Source: Roseivivax marinus (GTDB lineage Bacteria; Pseudomonadota; Alphaproteobacteria; Rhodobacterales; Rhodobacteraceae). Taken from it: a DNA stretch of 64,000 bases. Below, in pieces: positions 1 through 8,031 of the stretch. Under the pieces are notes generated by a model. That model saw nothing but the letters and a program-made list of their open reading frames with translations. It did not search any database and was not told the origin of the DNA. The position numbers and the translations under genes are program-made. The stretch spans positions 1 to 64,000 of the forward strand of contig NZ_FOAI01000013.1 of the NCBI RefSeq assembly GCF_900109705.1, in the 5' to 3' direction. Positions within the stretch are counted from its first letter, which is position 1. Each line of letters starts with the position of its first letter.

Positions 1-11
1 GAAACTCTCAT
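1..11 (-). CDS. start of an unidentified gene leaving the left edge
   Basis: An ATG at 11 reads leftward (M-R-V...) and is preceded by GAGAGGAG six bases upstream, a good ribosome binding site. Only three codons are visible, so no function can be given. It follows the integrase fragment on the same strand and is probably part of the same element. Confidence 0.3.
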
Positions 12-34
12 GGGTGGCTCCTCTCACATGCAGA

Positions 35-208
35 TCATGACACCTGCACTATGGCGCATCGCGACGCCGGGGAGCAGGAGCCATCCACCCCATCGTCTTC
101 CCAGAACTTGGGGCCACCACGCCACGCGTAAAAGTGAAAGCGGCTCTTGCCGTTCGCCAGCTTTCGCCGAATGCGATGGACACCTTTAGGCAGATCACCT
201 TGCCGCAC
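35..208 (-). pseudogene. N-terminal fragment of a phage-type integrase
   Basis: This 57-residue frame begins at a GTG (206-208) with GGAGG seven bases upstream (216-220), a better start than the TTG further out. Residues about 5-34 (L-P-K-G-V-H-R-I-R-R-K-L ... Y-A-W-R-G-G-P-K-F-W) match the SAM-like N-terminus of tyrosine recombinases found in rhodobacterial prophages. After W-E-D-D the likeness stops, and the frame ends about 300 residues short of a normal integrase. No continuation was found in the other two frames inside the window. It overlaps the end of the upstream small gene by 14 bases, as expected in a prophage operon. I infer a truncated integrase; a short functional DNA-binding peptide is the alternative. 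Confidence 0.5.
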
Positions 209-401
209 GGTTGGTCCTCCACTTTTCAAGCGGGGTCATGTGTGGCTTGGCAGCATCGCCACCGGTCCCGGCCGTGATTTCGAACCGCTTGCCCTCGGCG
301 GTCTCCACGACGATCGACACATGTTCATAGCCCGCAGCCTTGGCGGCCTCAAACACCGGCGACAGATCGGACTTGCGAAACTCTGCAGAGCGACGCTCCA
401 T
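195..401 (-). CDS. small conserved-type prophage protein, function unknown
   Basis: This 68-residue protein has an N-terminal amphipathic helix (A-A-K-A-A-G) followed by a short strand-rich part (V-S-I-V-V-E-T ... F-E-I-T-A-G). Small proteins of this design often sit just upstream of integrase genes in rhodobacterial prophages. Its ATG overlaps the stop of the preceding gene as TAATG, and its 3' end overlaps the integrase fragment. The three genes therefore look translationally coupled and belong to the integration and regulation module. No enzymatic motif is visible. Confidence 0.6.
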   Translation of the reverse strand: MERRSAEFRKSDLSPVFEAAKAAGYEHVSIVVETAEGKRFEITAGTGGDAAKPHMTPLEKWRTNRAAR

Positions 402-991
402 TAGTTTGCCCCTACATCAAGAATGCGGACAGCCGCTCTCGGTAATTTATCTACCACTTTCTTTGCGAAGAACGGCAAATCCAACGAAACCACGGGCTGA
501 CCGATCCGAGGATCATTTTGTTCGACGCTATCCCGCCATTCATCGAGCGAACCGCCAAACCAGCTAGAACCATCACCCCAGAAGAACGCAGATCGTTTAA
601 AAATAATATTTCCATACCAACCGAGATCATTCGCTCGCTCTTGGTAAACCTGCCGAACGGTATAGAGGTTAATGTCTTCTTGCGAAGGCTCGGGGATGGT
701 GCAGGAAGCGGTCAAGTCACCTTTTATGCAGCCATTGCAATGGAGAGCGAAATAAAGAGCGGCTTGAGAAACGATTTCGCTGTCATGCCAAGCTCTTTTC
801 GGACCGATATTCAGCCCAGCAACCTCCTTAACGAAGCTCATTTGGAGCAACACGTCGATCTCGTAACTTGGTTTTGGTCCCATAGGAGGAAGAAACTCTG
901 GGAACCGCCGTCTATGGTCGCGCTGCGTGACCAGGTCCATGGCAGTTATGCGTGCTGCCTCTCTGGCAGTGAAAGATTCAAACTTGATCAT
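401..991 (-). CDS. putative HTH regulator with unknown C-terminal domain (mobile element)
   Basis: This 196-residue protein starts at the ATG at 991, behind GAGGGG. Residues 6-30 (F-T-A-R-E-A-A-R-I ... Q-R-D-H-R-R-R-F) look like the first part of a MerR/excisionase-type winged helix, in which a T-x-x-E-A-A-x-I segment precedes Q-R-D-x-R-R-R. The remainder (about 40-196) has several aromatic residues and no motif I recognise. It heads the short operon that ends in the integrase fragment, so a repressor, activator or excision role is the natural guess. The region is visibly less GC-rich than the chromosome to the right. HTH identity is moderate; function is inferred from position. Confidence 0.55.
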   Translation of the reverse strand: MIKFESFTAREAARITAMDLVTQRDHRRRFPEFLPPMGPKPSYEIDVLLQMSFVKEVAGLNIGPKRAWHDSEIVSQAALYFALHCNGCIKGDLTASCTIPEPSQEDINLYTVRQVYQERANDLGWYGNIIFKRSAFFWGDGSSWFGGSLDEWRDSVEQNDPRIGQPVVSLDLPFFAKKVVDKLPRAAVRILDVGAN

Positions 992-1214
992 GCGCACCCC
1001 TCTTGGCGTGAGAGACACCACGCAGATGACGGCGTGGCAACCACCACGCAAAAATTTCTCGAAGCATAGTCACTTACTGCGAGGATGCATCATCAACAGC
1101 TGCAGCACTCAGAACAGCGACCATGCAGAAGAGCTCCGCGACAGTCTTGTCGATGTGTCGCCTAGAGTTTATCCCTGCCAACGGTGCTAGTAATGGTGCG
1201 AGACGCAAAGATAG

Positions 1215-1793
1215 ATGAACTTATTTTTAGACCACACCTCTCTTAGAAAATCGGCTCGAGCAGCTTTTATTTCGTCGATAACGCTAATAATCGTTCATGG
1301 CTGTGTAGCAGAATTCTCCAGTATCGGCCTTTTAGGCCTCCCTGTAAGGTTCTCGCTTCAAGACTTACAGAGACTGGCACTGTTTGTTCAGATTTTTTAC
1401 TCTGTTATATTTTTCTTCCGCGCTTATGAGCTCAATTTCCGACACCATATAGATGAGCTACAGGAGAAGGCTGATGAACGCAAAAAAAAGAGAAGTGAAC
1501 TACATGGCGCTAAATACCGCGAACGAACGCCTCCTTTAGAAATTATTCTCAAAGACCAAAAGGCACCTCCAGAAAAGCGTGAAGAGGCACAAGAGTTGCG
1601 GAAGAAACAGAGCGCTTTTCGCAACGCGGCGGTCGAAAAGGACACTAGGCGCATTACAATCCTCCTATATTGGCAAATTGCGTTATTTTTTCTCATTGAA
1701 ATAATAGCCCCGGCAATCACGATCGTGGCTGCATGGTCCTCCCTTTGGCTTGAATGCGTGGCCGCAGTGATATGCGCCTCTAACTTTCCTTAG
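1215..1793 (+). CDS. membrane protein with charged central helix, element cargo gene
   Basis: I do not recognise this 192-residue protein. It has hydrophobic segments at about 16-36, 52-70 and 149-186, separated by a highly charged K/E/R-rich stretch (about 75-145) likely to be a cytoplasmic coiled coil. It is the only plus-strand gene in the element, lies between the convergent portal gene and the divergent HTH gene, and is clearly more AT-rich than its neighbours. A hairpin with a T-run follows it, so it is probably its own transcription unit. Autonomous genes like this in phages and satellites (morons) often encode superinfection exclusion or defence proteins. That role is inference only. 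Confidence 0.7.
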   Translation: MNLFLDHTSLRKSARAAFISSITLIIVHGCVAEFSSIGLLGLPVRFSLQDLQRLALFVQIFYSVIFFFRAYELNFRHHIDELQEKADERKKKRSELHGAKYRERTPPLEIILKDQKAPPEKREEAQELRKKQSAFRNAAVEKDTRRITILLYWQIALFFLIEIIAPAITIVAAWSSLWLECVAAVICASNFP

Positions 1794-1811
1794 GCTTGTA
1801 CATATTCATGA

Positions 1812-1857
1812 CCGCCGCTTATACCTGAGGGGCATAGGCGGCGCGCTTCAATTTTTT
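1812..1857 (+). terminator. rho-independent terminator after the cargo membrane gene
   Basis: An imperfect stem (CCGCC... paired with ...GGCGG, 1812-1843, with a TATACC/GGCATA inner part) is followed by ATTTTTT at 1850-1856. It lies 19 bases after the stop of the plus-strand membrane gene and separates it from the convergent portal gene. Confidence 0.6.
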
Positions 1858-1913
1858 GACTGAAGTCACCAGTTGTCGGTGACTCTTCGGGCTCATGCCG
1901 AGGCGCGTCCCGC

Positions 1914-2978
1914 CTATTCCTTCCAATCGACCATGCGCATGGCCCCGGACACATCGCCCCGCGGAATGCCCGCCTCTTTCGCCTCGGCCATCGTCTTGAT
2001 GATCGTGGACAAAGCGCGGGCGCGTCCGCCTGCATCGAAGGCTTGCAGTGGGCGGATGGTGTCAATTTCCACCAACCCACCGAGCTTGGTTGATGCCTCA
2101 TCGGCCAGCAGCGCAGCGATGGGTTGTAGCGCCCAGATTGCGAGCTGTCGTTGCGCTTCCCTGACCGCCGGGCCGGTGGTGGCGCGGTTCACCAATGACG
2201 GTAGGACGCCATAGGCCATTAGGATGCCTTCGCGGGCCGCTGCCAGCGTCTCGGCCGTCATGCTTTTGGACAGGTCTGGCGAGAGCTGGTCGGGCTTCTG
2301 TCCGATCTGGGGGTTCATGCCCGCCGCAGTCGCCTGCGCGACACCCTCGATCACCAGCGTGGAGCCGCGCCGCCCTCGGAACGCACCGCGCATCGAGGCC
2401 ATGTCCTCAGCCCCAGTGTCCGGCAGGGGCACGATCTGAGAGCCGAGCGGGGCATTCTCAAAGGTCTCGCCGAGGGCCGATTCCACCGCGTGGAGCATGG
2501 CCCCGGTGAGGCTGGACCGGCGCAGCGGGGCCGTTCCGATCCACGGGGTCAGGTTGTCAGAGCCGATTCGAAGGTGCAGAACCTCTGCCGCAAGCGCGGT
2601 GACCGTTCGTCCGCCGCCCGCCTCTGGGATGGACAGGCGGTAGGCGCGCGGCTTGCCATCGCGGGTGGTCACGTCCCAATCCGTCGCCGGGACAAGCCCC
2701 AGCTCAGTGATCAGGTAGACCGCCTCGCCGTTGAGCGCGGCCGAACGGGCAATCATCGCCATCATCTGGCGGGTTAGCAGTTCGGTGCCGGACACGTCCG
2801 CCATAGCGAACCCGCCTTCCCAAAGGCTGACACAGCTCTGCACCGTCGCCGTAAGCTCGGCCACGCCGCGCCGCCCGCTGATGAAGCTGTCCCGCGCCAC
2901 CATGACCTGGGCGGTATAGCCGGACCCGCTGGACCTTGCCTCGATCGGGCGCAGCTTGTTCATGAGCCATCCGAGCAT
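1914..2978 (-). CDS. phage portal protein (HK97 family)
   Basis: This 354-residue protein matches HK97-family portals, which form the dodecameric ring at the capsid vertex through which DNA is pumped. Recognisable parts are the N-terminal M-L-G-W-L segment, a central beta-rich wing region, and the helical stem and crown with the Q-K-P-D-Q-L and G-V-L-P-S-L-V-N signatures near residues 245-280. The start at 2978 is chosen over a GTG at 2990 because GGAGGTGACC sits immediately before it. It is about 50-70 residues shorter than typical HK97 portals. It is the last gene of the head operon, two bases after the protease stop. Placing portal after protease and capsid reverses the lambda/HK97 order. 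Confidence 0.88.
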   Translation of the reverse strand: MLGWLMNKLRPIEARSSGSGYTAQVMVARDSFISGRRGVAELTATVQSCVSLWEGGFAMADVSGTELLTRQMMAMIARSAALNGEAVYLITELGLVPATDWDVTTRDGKPRAYRLSIPEAGGGRTVTALAAEVLHLRIGSDNLTPWIGTAPLRRSSLTGAMLHAVESALGETFENAPLGSQIVPLPDTGAEDMASMRGAFRGRRGSTLVIEGVAQATAAGMNPQIGQKPDQLSPDLSKSMTAETLAAAREGILMAYGVLPSLVNRATTGPAVREAQRQLAIWALQPIAALLADEASTKLGGLVEIDTIRPLQAFDAGGRARALSTIIKTMAEAKEAGIPRGDVSGAMRMVDWKE

Positions 2979-2980
2979 GG

Positions 2981-3559
2981 TCACCTCCACCGGATCGCGG
3001 CGGGGCGGTACGTCAGGCGCTTCGCCACCTCACCAATGGGTTGCCAGTTTCGAGCCTCGATCTGGGCTTGCGGATAGGCGGGTTTCGTGACGGCGCTTAT
3101 CTCGATCAGGTCTGCCGCCTTGATGGTCCGCAGGATCGCGGTGCCACGTTCCTCGACCGTCTCGCCGCCCGGCCGGACGCGGAAGTCGGGAGACAGGCCC
3201 CGCACCAGCCCGGCCGAATGGGCCGAGAGGAAGTCCCGGACATAGCTTACCTGGCCCATATCGGCGCTGATTGTCGCTTCCACGGTTAGGGCATCGTCGG
3301 TTTCGGTAAGGGTCAGGGTGCCGGCCGAACGCGAGGCCAGTGGCTTGTTGAAGTCATGGCCGGACAGAAAGTGCACGTCCTCGCCGCGCTCGATCCGATC
3401 TGCGAAGGCACGGGCTGCGATCATCTCACGACGCTCACGGCCCATGCCCACGCGCTCGGCAAGCACGGTTTCCCGGCCATAGGGGAAGGTTGCCCGAAGG
3501 CGGGTTTCCCCGCCCTCGGTGCGCAGCTCAAGGCTGCCGACATGAGCGCCCCAGAGCAT
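2981..3559 (-). CDS. HK97-family prohead protease
   Basis: This 192-residue serine protease would mature the procapsid by removing the capsid scaffold (delta) domain. Visible family features are G-H-D-F-N-K-P-L-A-S-R-S-A-G-T-L around residues 68-83 (catalytic His and nearby Ser), G-L-S-P-D-F-R-V around 128, and I-S-A-V-T-K-P-A-Y-P around 161. The start is the ATG at 3559, which shares its A with the capsid stop codon (TAATG); the longer upstream reading frame is a shadow of the capsid gene. This coupling suggests co-translation with its substrate. Confidence 0.88.
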   Translation of the reverse strand: MLWGAHVGSLELRTEGGETRLRATFPYGRETVLAERVGMGRERREMIAARAFADRIERGEDVHFLSGHDFNKPLASRSAGTLTLTETDDALTVEATISADMGQVSYVRDFLSAHSAGLVRGLSPDFRVRPGGETVEERGTAILRTIKAADLIEISAVTKPAYPQAQIEARNWQPIGEVAKRLTYRPAAIRWR

Positions 3560-4833
3560 TACGCCCCCGCGTCCAGTTCGAGGTCGGTCAGCAGTTCGAG
3601 CTGGGCCGGGCGCGCCACGGTCACGTCCATCGTCGCCAGCGCCGTGATCCGAAGCCCGCCGGACTGCGCATCGCTGTAGGGGTCGCGGATCATGTCCACC
3701 GCTCCCCATGCGCCGATAAAGATCGGGGCCACGCCGCCTGCCGCGGTGGTCAGCAACGCCGAGGTGGCAAGCGGATTGCCGGCCGGCGCAGCAAGCGCAT
3801 TGTTCGTCATGGCGATGTTTGCCGAGGGCAGGTTCTTCACCAGGCGGTCCCACTCGGACACCGCCGTGCCGTCTATCAGCGCGCTATCCAGGAAGTCCCA
3901 CAGCTCCGGACGGATCAGCGCCCGCACTGCGTCCGGGGACGCGGCGGCGTTGGAAGTCATGAACCGGGTGACAGCCGAGCGGAACGCACCCCAACTCGCC
4001 AGCGCGGTCACGGCCGTGGAGGTGATGCCGTAGGTGGCCGCGCCCGCGATGACGCCGAGCGGCTGGCCGTTGGCCCCGGTTCCCAGGAACGCCGCCTGAT
4101 CCATCGCCGCGCCCATGGCCCCGCTCATGTCTCGGCGCACCGCCTGTTCCAGCGCCGCGCCAGACTGTTTGAGCGTCTTGCGCGTGATGCGCATCTGAAT
4201 GCCGAGGTTGTGGTCTGGCGACATGGCCCGATCAGTCGTGGCATAGGTCGACGGCCCGGCCACGTTGGCCGTCTCGCCATCCGCCCAGCCCGCTGTGACG
4301 GCCGAGGTGGTCACCGGCCATTCCACTGCGCCCGCGTCGATGCTGATCATCTGCGCCCCCATGCGTGCCGCAACGCTGTCCGGGAACAGGCGCTCGATGA
4401 TCGGACGTGTCTGGACCGGGTTCGGGGTGCCGCTGGCGACGGTTTCACCGGCCCGGACTTCCAGAGCCTGCCACGGCACGGGAATGCCCCGGAAGCCGCC
4501 CGCGCTGCGCAGCTCGGACACGATCTCGGCCGTCTGACCGTCGAGCTGGCGCCCCTCATCGAGAGCCAGCGCGACCTGACGCATCTCGAAACCGGCCATG
4601 AGGTCGGCCCATTCCTGAGCCGTCCGGGTTTCCAGTTCGCTGCCTGCGTCCCGGCGTTCGGCATCTTCCGCGATCAGGGCAGCGCGATACCGCGTTTCGT
4701 TGGATCGATATTCACAATCCATCGTGTCCATCTGGCGGATTTCGTCCTCGGATGGTGTTTCCTTACCGGCCAGCTCGGAAAGGTTCTGGCGGATTTCGCT
4801 TTGCCGCCTGGCGATATTCACAGACTCGAGCAT
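3559..4833 (-). CDS. major capsid protein (HK97 family)
   Basis: This 424-residue protein has the HK97 layout. Residues 1 to about 105 are charged and helical, a delta/scaffold domain expected to be cut off by the adjacent protease. The mature shell domain follows, with the typical P-I-I-E-R-L-F, G-W-A-D-G-E, L-G-T-G-A-N-G-Q-P-L-G-V and R-P-E-L-W-D-F-L segments. The last part (about residues 360-420) has the strand pattern of the A domain. AAGGA precedes the ATG. It lies three bases downstream of the HNH gene and overlaps the protease start, so it is mid-operon. Confidence 0.92.
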   Translation of the reverse strand: MLESVNIARRQSEIRQNLSELAGKETPSEDEIRQMDTMDCEYRSNETRYRAALIAEDAERRDAGSELETRTAQEWADLMAGFEMRQVALALDEGRQLDGQTAEIVSELRSAGGFRGIPVPWQALEVRAGETVASGTPNPVQTRPIIERLFPDSVAARMGAQMISIDAGAVEWPVTTSAVTAGWADGETANVAGPSTYATTDRAMSPDHNLGIQMRITRKTLKQSGAALEQAVRRDMSGAMGAAMDQAAFLGTGANGQPLGVIAGAATYGITSTAVTALASWGAFRSAVTRFMTSNAAASPDAVRALIRPELWDFLDSALIDGTAVSEWDRLVKNLPSANIAMTNNALAAPAGNPLATSALLTTAAGGVAPIFIGAWGAVDMIRDPYSDAQSGGLRITALATMDVTVARPAQLELLTDLELDAGA

Positions 4834-4836
4834 CGG

Positions 4837-5175
4837 TTATCCTTTCTGCTCAAAAGGGGTTTTGCCGGGTCGCGAAAGCGACTCGACGGCTTGCCGCCAA
4901 TCTCGGCGGTCCTCTCGGGGCGGGGGGTGCCCGCACTCGATCCTCGTTTTTCGGGTGTGGCAGCCGGGGCAAAGCGCCTGGAGGTTGCCGGTCTCATACG
5001 ACAGCTCGGGGTGCGTCCTGACCGGCTTGATATGGTCGACCTCGAGCCGGCCCCCGCAGCCGCAGGAGCGGCAGCGGTAGTGGTCGCGTTCAAGGATCTC
5101 CGCGCGAAGCGCCTTCCAGCGTTTGGTGCGCGTGACATGCCTAGAGTGGCGCTGATGTTCCTTGCGGATGCTCAT
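4837..5175 (-). CDS. HNH endonuclease (packaging-associated)
   Basis: This 112-residue protein carries a zinc-type HNH domain: C35-x-x-C38, the D-H pair at 47-48, Asn64 in E-T-G-N-L-Q-A-L-C, and C69-x-x-C72-H73. Small HNH proteins next to terminase genes (HK97 gp74 type) assist terminase in cutting DNA at the packaging site. Its ATG overlaps the stop of the head closure gene (ATGA), and it ends three bases before the capsid gene. A homing endonuclease is the alternative, but its position inside a tight head operon favours packaging. Confidence 0.9.
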   Translation of the reverse strand: MSIRKEHQRHSRHVTRTKRWKALRAEILERDHYRCRSCGCGGRLEVDHIKPVRTHPELSYETGNLQALCPGCHTRKTRIECGHPPPREDRRDWRQAVESLSRPGKTPFEQKG

Positions 5176-5516
5176 GCCACGCCACCACTCTGAGCGGTGA
5201 CCTCAAGAAAGCCCCGTTCACCCGGAACCTCTTTAATGCCATCGATCTCATAGCTGACGCCCTCATGGACCAAGCGATCGGTTCGAGCGATGCTGCGCCC
5301 GAAAGCCGTCGCGCGGATGATGAAACGGCTGACCAGCTTGTTGTCCCAAGCGCCCGCGCTAACGCGCTCGGCATCGGATACGTCCCGCCGCCGAGCGAAG
5401 ATCGCGGAGCCGTAATCCGTCCAATCGCCAATGGCACCGCCAAGGCCATCGGTGTCGGTCTGGACGTAGCGGCGGATTTGAATGCGCCGGTCTAGGCTTC
5501 CAGAGTTCAGAACCAT
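5172..5516 (-). CDS. head closure / head-tail adaptor protein
   Basis: This 114-residue protein starts M-V-L-N-S-G-S-L-D-R-R-I-Q-I, the usual opening of SPP1 gp16-like head closure proteins. It continues with D-G-L-G-G ... W-T-D-Y and R-F-I-I-R, and ends in a beta-rich segment with G-V-S-Y-E-I-D-G-I-K-E-V. The family forms a ring below the connector, seals packaged DNA and provides the tail docking surface. The start at 5516 overlaps the end of the terminase gene by 10 bases; a longer frame upstream is a terminase shadow. In a tailless element this protein would be the interface to a borrowed tail. Confidence 0.82.
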   Translation of the reverse strand: MVLNSGSLDRRIQIRRYVQTDTDGLGGAIGDWTDYGSAIFARRRDVSDAERVSAGAWDNKLVSRFIIRATAFGRSIARTDRLVHEGVSYEIDGIKEVPGERGFLEVTAQSGGVA

Positions 5517-7222
5517 GCCATCCTCGCTTTCGTCTGGGGTTGAGCTGCGATCCGCGCGCCTTGCGCGACGGCCAGAACGGAAGCCGCTGCCGCGTCGATC
5601 CGGCCAGTGGCACGAGCTTTCGCGAGCTTGAGATTGTTGGCCGGGTCGCGCAGGCACACCGCGTCCGCGAAGGCCGAGCGCAACAACAGTGACGGCCGGG
5701 CCTTAACCAAGCCGTCAAAGGCGGCGCGGCGGAACCGCTCGCAGTCTTCGCCACCGTCCCGGAATCCCTGCCCGCGCCAGACGCATGGGGCGCGGACACC
5801 TGCCCGGGTCAGTGCCTCGGACAGCTCGGCCTGTTTGTAGCGGTCCATCGTGATCGCAGTGACGTGCTCGCCTTCGACGTTGCGCATCACCTCGGCCAGC
5901 CAAGGCGCAACCGGCACCGTCTTGTCACCGAGCACGGTCAGCTCACCACGCTCCTGCATTTCGACGTATCGCCCGGCCACGCCGTCCGACTGCCCCCTGT
6001 CCAAAAGGCCGGGCATGGACGGGAAAGTGCCGAGGCATTCGAGCCGCCCGGTCTGGGGCCAGTAGAACGCTGCCGCCGTCATCGAGGCCGAGCCGCCGAG
6101 GTCGATGCCGATCACAACCCCGCCCTCGCGGGGCGGCAAGGCATCCGTTTCGCAGGCCAGCCACTCATCGAGCGTGATCAGCAGATCGCGGGACTCGCCG
6201 GACACGCGCTCATTCCAATTGTAGAGGCGGAAAGATGTGAGGCTGGACCCGCCGCGCGCAATCGCCCGCTTGGCTTGGGCTTCCAGCCATTCCAGAGAAC
6301 CGCCGATGCCGTGCGGTGCACCGGGGTTGGCGATCAGCAGGCTTTCGGGGTCATCGGCGGGCCGGCCTGGCGCAGGCCGATGCTCTTGAACGTATGACCC
6401 AGGCACAGGATCGTCGATCCACCGAGAAAATGGGTGGGTGTCGTCGCTGGCTGATGTGCTGATCAGGAACGAACGTCCGCCGCGCTTGCCGAGCCCGGAC
6501 AGCAGGGCATGTTCGAGTTCATCGCCGCGGTCGAGCGCCCAGTGCCCACGCTCATCAAGGATCGCCATTGTCGGCGCACCGCCGAGGGCGGACTTTCCGT
6601 CGGCAGCGATCACGCGCAGGACATGCCCGCCGCAGTCGCCTTCATACTCGATCTCAAGACGCGGAGCCCGGCGGTAGATCAGGCGACGCCGCAGCTCGGA
6701 CGGCAGGCTGGCCGCAAACCCGGCCACGAAGTCCCAAATGATGCGGCCCTGATCGCGCGTCCGAGCGGCCGCGATAATTTCCCGCCGAGGCTGGCGATCC
6801 CACACACCGAGCAGGCCGCCGAGCGCGAGGCCTGCCGTGATCGCAGATTTGCCGTTGCCGCGGCCAATGCTGAGAACGGCGGCTGCCGTGTCTGAGGCAA
6901 GCGCGCCCTCGATGAAATGGCTTTGAAACGGCGCGAGTTGAACCGGCTTGCCCGCATTCGGACCTTCGGGAATAGCAAGTCCATGCAGGAAATGCATAGC
7001 TCGATCGGCCGGGGCCGTCAGGCGCTCATCCAACTCGGGCGCGAAAAGAGAAAACTCACACACACGGTTTCCCGCATGCCCAGGAATTGCGGCATTGGGA
7101 CCATCTGAGAAAAGGTTGCGCTGACGCGGATCGTTTGCCGGCAGAATGGCTGCTTCGGCGATGGGGTCGAGCTTCGATCCATCTGCCTTTCGCCACTGCC
7201 TCGCTTTCGCCTTCTCGCTCAT
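5507..7222 (-). CDS. terL: terminase large subunit
   Basis: This 571-residue packaging motor and nuclease has a Walker A loop G-R-G-N-G-K-S at about 120-126 and Walker B with catalytic Glu at 221-224 (I-L-D-E). A coupling motif I-S-T-S-A follows at about 254. The C-terminal RNase H-like nuclease begins at V-I-G-I-D-L-G-G (Asp374), with further acidic residues in I-T-M-D (about 455). Length and order fit lambda/HK97-like TerL. It precedes the head closure gene with a short overlap. Upstream is a 371-base stretch without a convincing gene but with a strong hairpin. Confidence 0.92.
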   Translation of the reverse strand: MSEKAKARQWRKADGSKLDPIAEAAILPANDPRQRNLFSDGPNAAIPGHAGNRVCEFSLFAPELDERLTAPADRAMHFLHGLAIPEGPNAGKPVQLAPFQSHFIEGALASDTAAAVLSIGRGNGKSAITAGLALGGLLGVWDRQPRREIIAAARTRDQGRIIWDFVAGFAASLPSELRRRLIYRRAPRLEIEYEGDCGGHVLRVIAADGKSALGGAPTMAILDERGHWALDRGDELEHALLSGLGKRGGRSFLISTSASDDTHPFSRWIDDPVPGSYVQEHRPAPGRPADDPESLLIANPGAPHGIGGSLEWLEAQAKRAIARGGSSLTSFRLYNWNERVSGESRDLLITLDEWLACETDALPPREGGVVIGIDLGGSASMTAAAFYWPQTGRLECLGTFPSMPGLLDRGQSDGVAGRYVEMQERGELTVLGDKTVPVAPWLAEVMRNVEGEHVTAITMDRYKQAELSEALTRAGVRAPCVWRGQGFRDGGEDCERFRRAAFDGLVKARPSLLLRSAFADAVCLRDPANNLKLAKARATGRIDAAAASVLAVAQGARIAAQPQTKARMAWF

Positions 7223-7593
7223 CTTCTCGCGCCTGTCTCTATATTCAACCGTTACTCAGTTCCCACCTGCTCAATGGTGAGGTTCGGAGCGAAGGGCATA
7301 GGTCGACTGCCCACAGCGCGCGGCTGTGGCAGTCCCTACGCCCTCCGCGTGAAGTCCTGCTCAACGGAGCCGGTCCATCGCTTTGGGCCCGTCCGGTCAT
7401 GCGCTCCTGCCGGTCGGTCGGTTGCTGCTTGCGACACCGTGAGCGCGGTGCCGGGGATCGGGCCTCAACCTTTCGGACTGCCCTTCGCCTGTGATCCCGC
7501 CCGTGGTAGGCTTTTCCTTGTGGTGCCACCGTTGCTGACCCGAACCACCACTTCGGCCCTGCGCATCGAGTGGCGCGCAGGGTCGCCGTTTGC
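7223..7593. other. 371-base stretch upstream of terL without a clear gene
   Basis: This is the only sizeable break in an otherwise overlapping head operon. Frames on both strands read as Arg/Pro/Ser-rich peptides without protein character, except for one 66-codon candidate at 7397-7597 listed separately. It contains the 12-bp hairpin at 7305-7333. A packaging recognition site or RNA element is plausible by position. Confidence 0.4.
7305..7333. repeat. 12-bp-stem hairpin upstream of terL
   Basis: GACTG(C)CCACAGC and GCTGTGGCAGTC pair over 12 bases with one bulged C and a GCGC loop. No T-run follows on either strand, so it is not a standard intrinsic terminator. It is about 80 bases upstream of terL in transcription order. 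Candidate roles are a cos/pac recognition element or a structured leader in the operon mRNA. Confidence 0.55.
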
Positions 7594-7597
7594 TCAT
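7397..7597 (-). CDS. doubtful 66-residue open frame between unknown gene and terL
   Basis: The ATG at 7597 overlaps the stop of the upstream gene (ATGA), matching the coupling seen in the rest of the operon, and the frame runs 66 codons. The peptide is rich in Arg, Gly, Ser, Gln and Pro, with no hydrophobic core and no resemblance to a known small terminase. It could be a diverged, disordered accessory protein or chance. The overlap is its only support. Confidence 0.22.
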   Translation of the reverse strand: MSKRRPCAPLDAQGRSGGSGQQRWHHKEKPTTGGITGEGQSERLRPDPRHRAHGVASSNRPTGRSA

Positions 7598-8031
7598 TCC
7601 TCGATCAGTTGAAGCTCTGGGCCGTCGAACATTTCGGCCACCAGGCGAAGCATGACGTCTCGCTGACGCTTGGTAGGGCGCCAGCCTCGCTGCTTCGCTC
7701 TTTGAGCCATGCCGGCCGCAAAGCGTTGATCCCACTCGGTCGAACCGTGGCGAGAGAGAAAATCCATGTGTGCGAGGAGCTCGTCATCGCAGCGTCGTGG
7801 AAGCGTTTCATCGCTCTTATGCGTAGCGATCTTGGCTCTCGGGAAGCTCCGTCTCGCGAGGACGAGAATGCGCGCTTCGCAGAATTGCTGCGCTGCCTTG
7901 CGATCCGCCCTTCGAATTTCGGTTTGCTTTTGCAAAGGAAAGGTTCTGAGAATTGCCTCTGGCAGAAACACAGGTTCGGCCAAGGCGAACGCTTCTTCGA
8001 TCGAGTGCGGCGCGACCATGCAATCCGTCAC
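7594..8031 (-). CDS. phage protein of unknown function (small terminase by position?)
   Basis: This 145-residue protein starts with an ATGA overlap on the end of the connector gene. The middle is helical and basic (residues about 45-75, R-A-D-R-K-A-A-Q-Q-F-C). The C-terminal W-R-P-T-K-R-Q-R-D-V-M-L-R-L segment resembles the DNA-proximal helix of many small phage proteins. It lies two positions before terL, where a small terminase subunit would be expected, but I see no clear HTH of the usual TerS type. I call it unknown, with TerS as a positional hypothesis. Confidence 0.6.
   Translation of the reverse strand: MTDCMVAPHSIEEAFALAEPVFLPEAILRTFPLQKQTEIRRADRKAAQQFCEARILVLARRSFPRAKIATHKSDETLPRRCDDELLAHMDFLSRHGSTEWDQRFAAGMAQRAKQRGWRPTKRQRDVMLRLVAEMFDGPELQLIEE

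Noticed and set aside
3490-5193. 567-codon plus-strand frame through the capsid region
   Set aside because: It is Arg/Gly/His-rich shadow of the capsid, protease and HNH genes on the other strand, without domain features.
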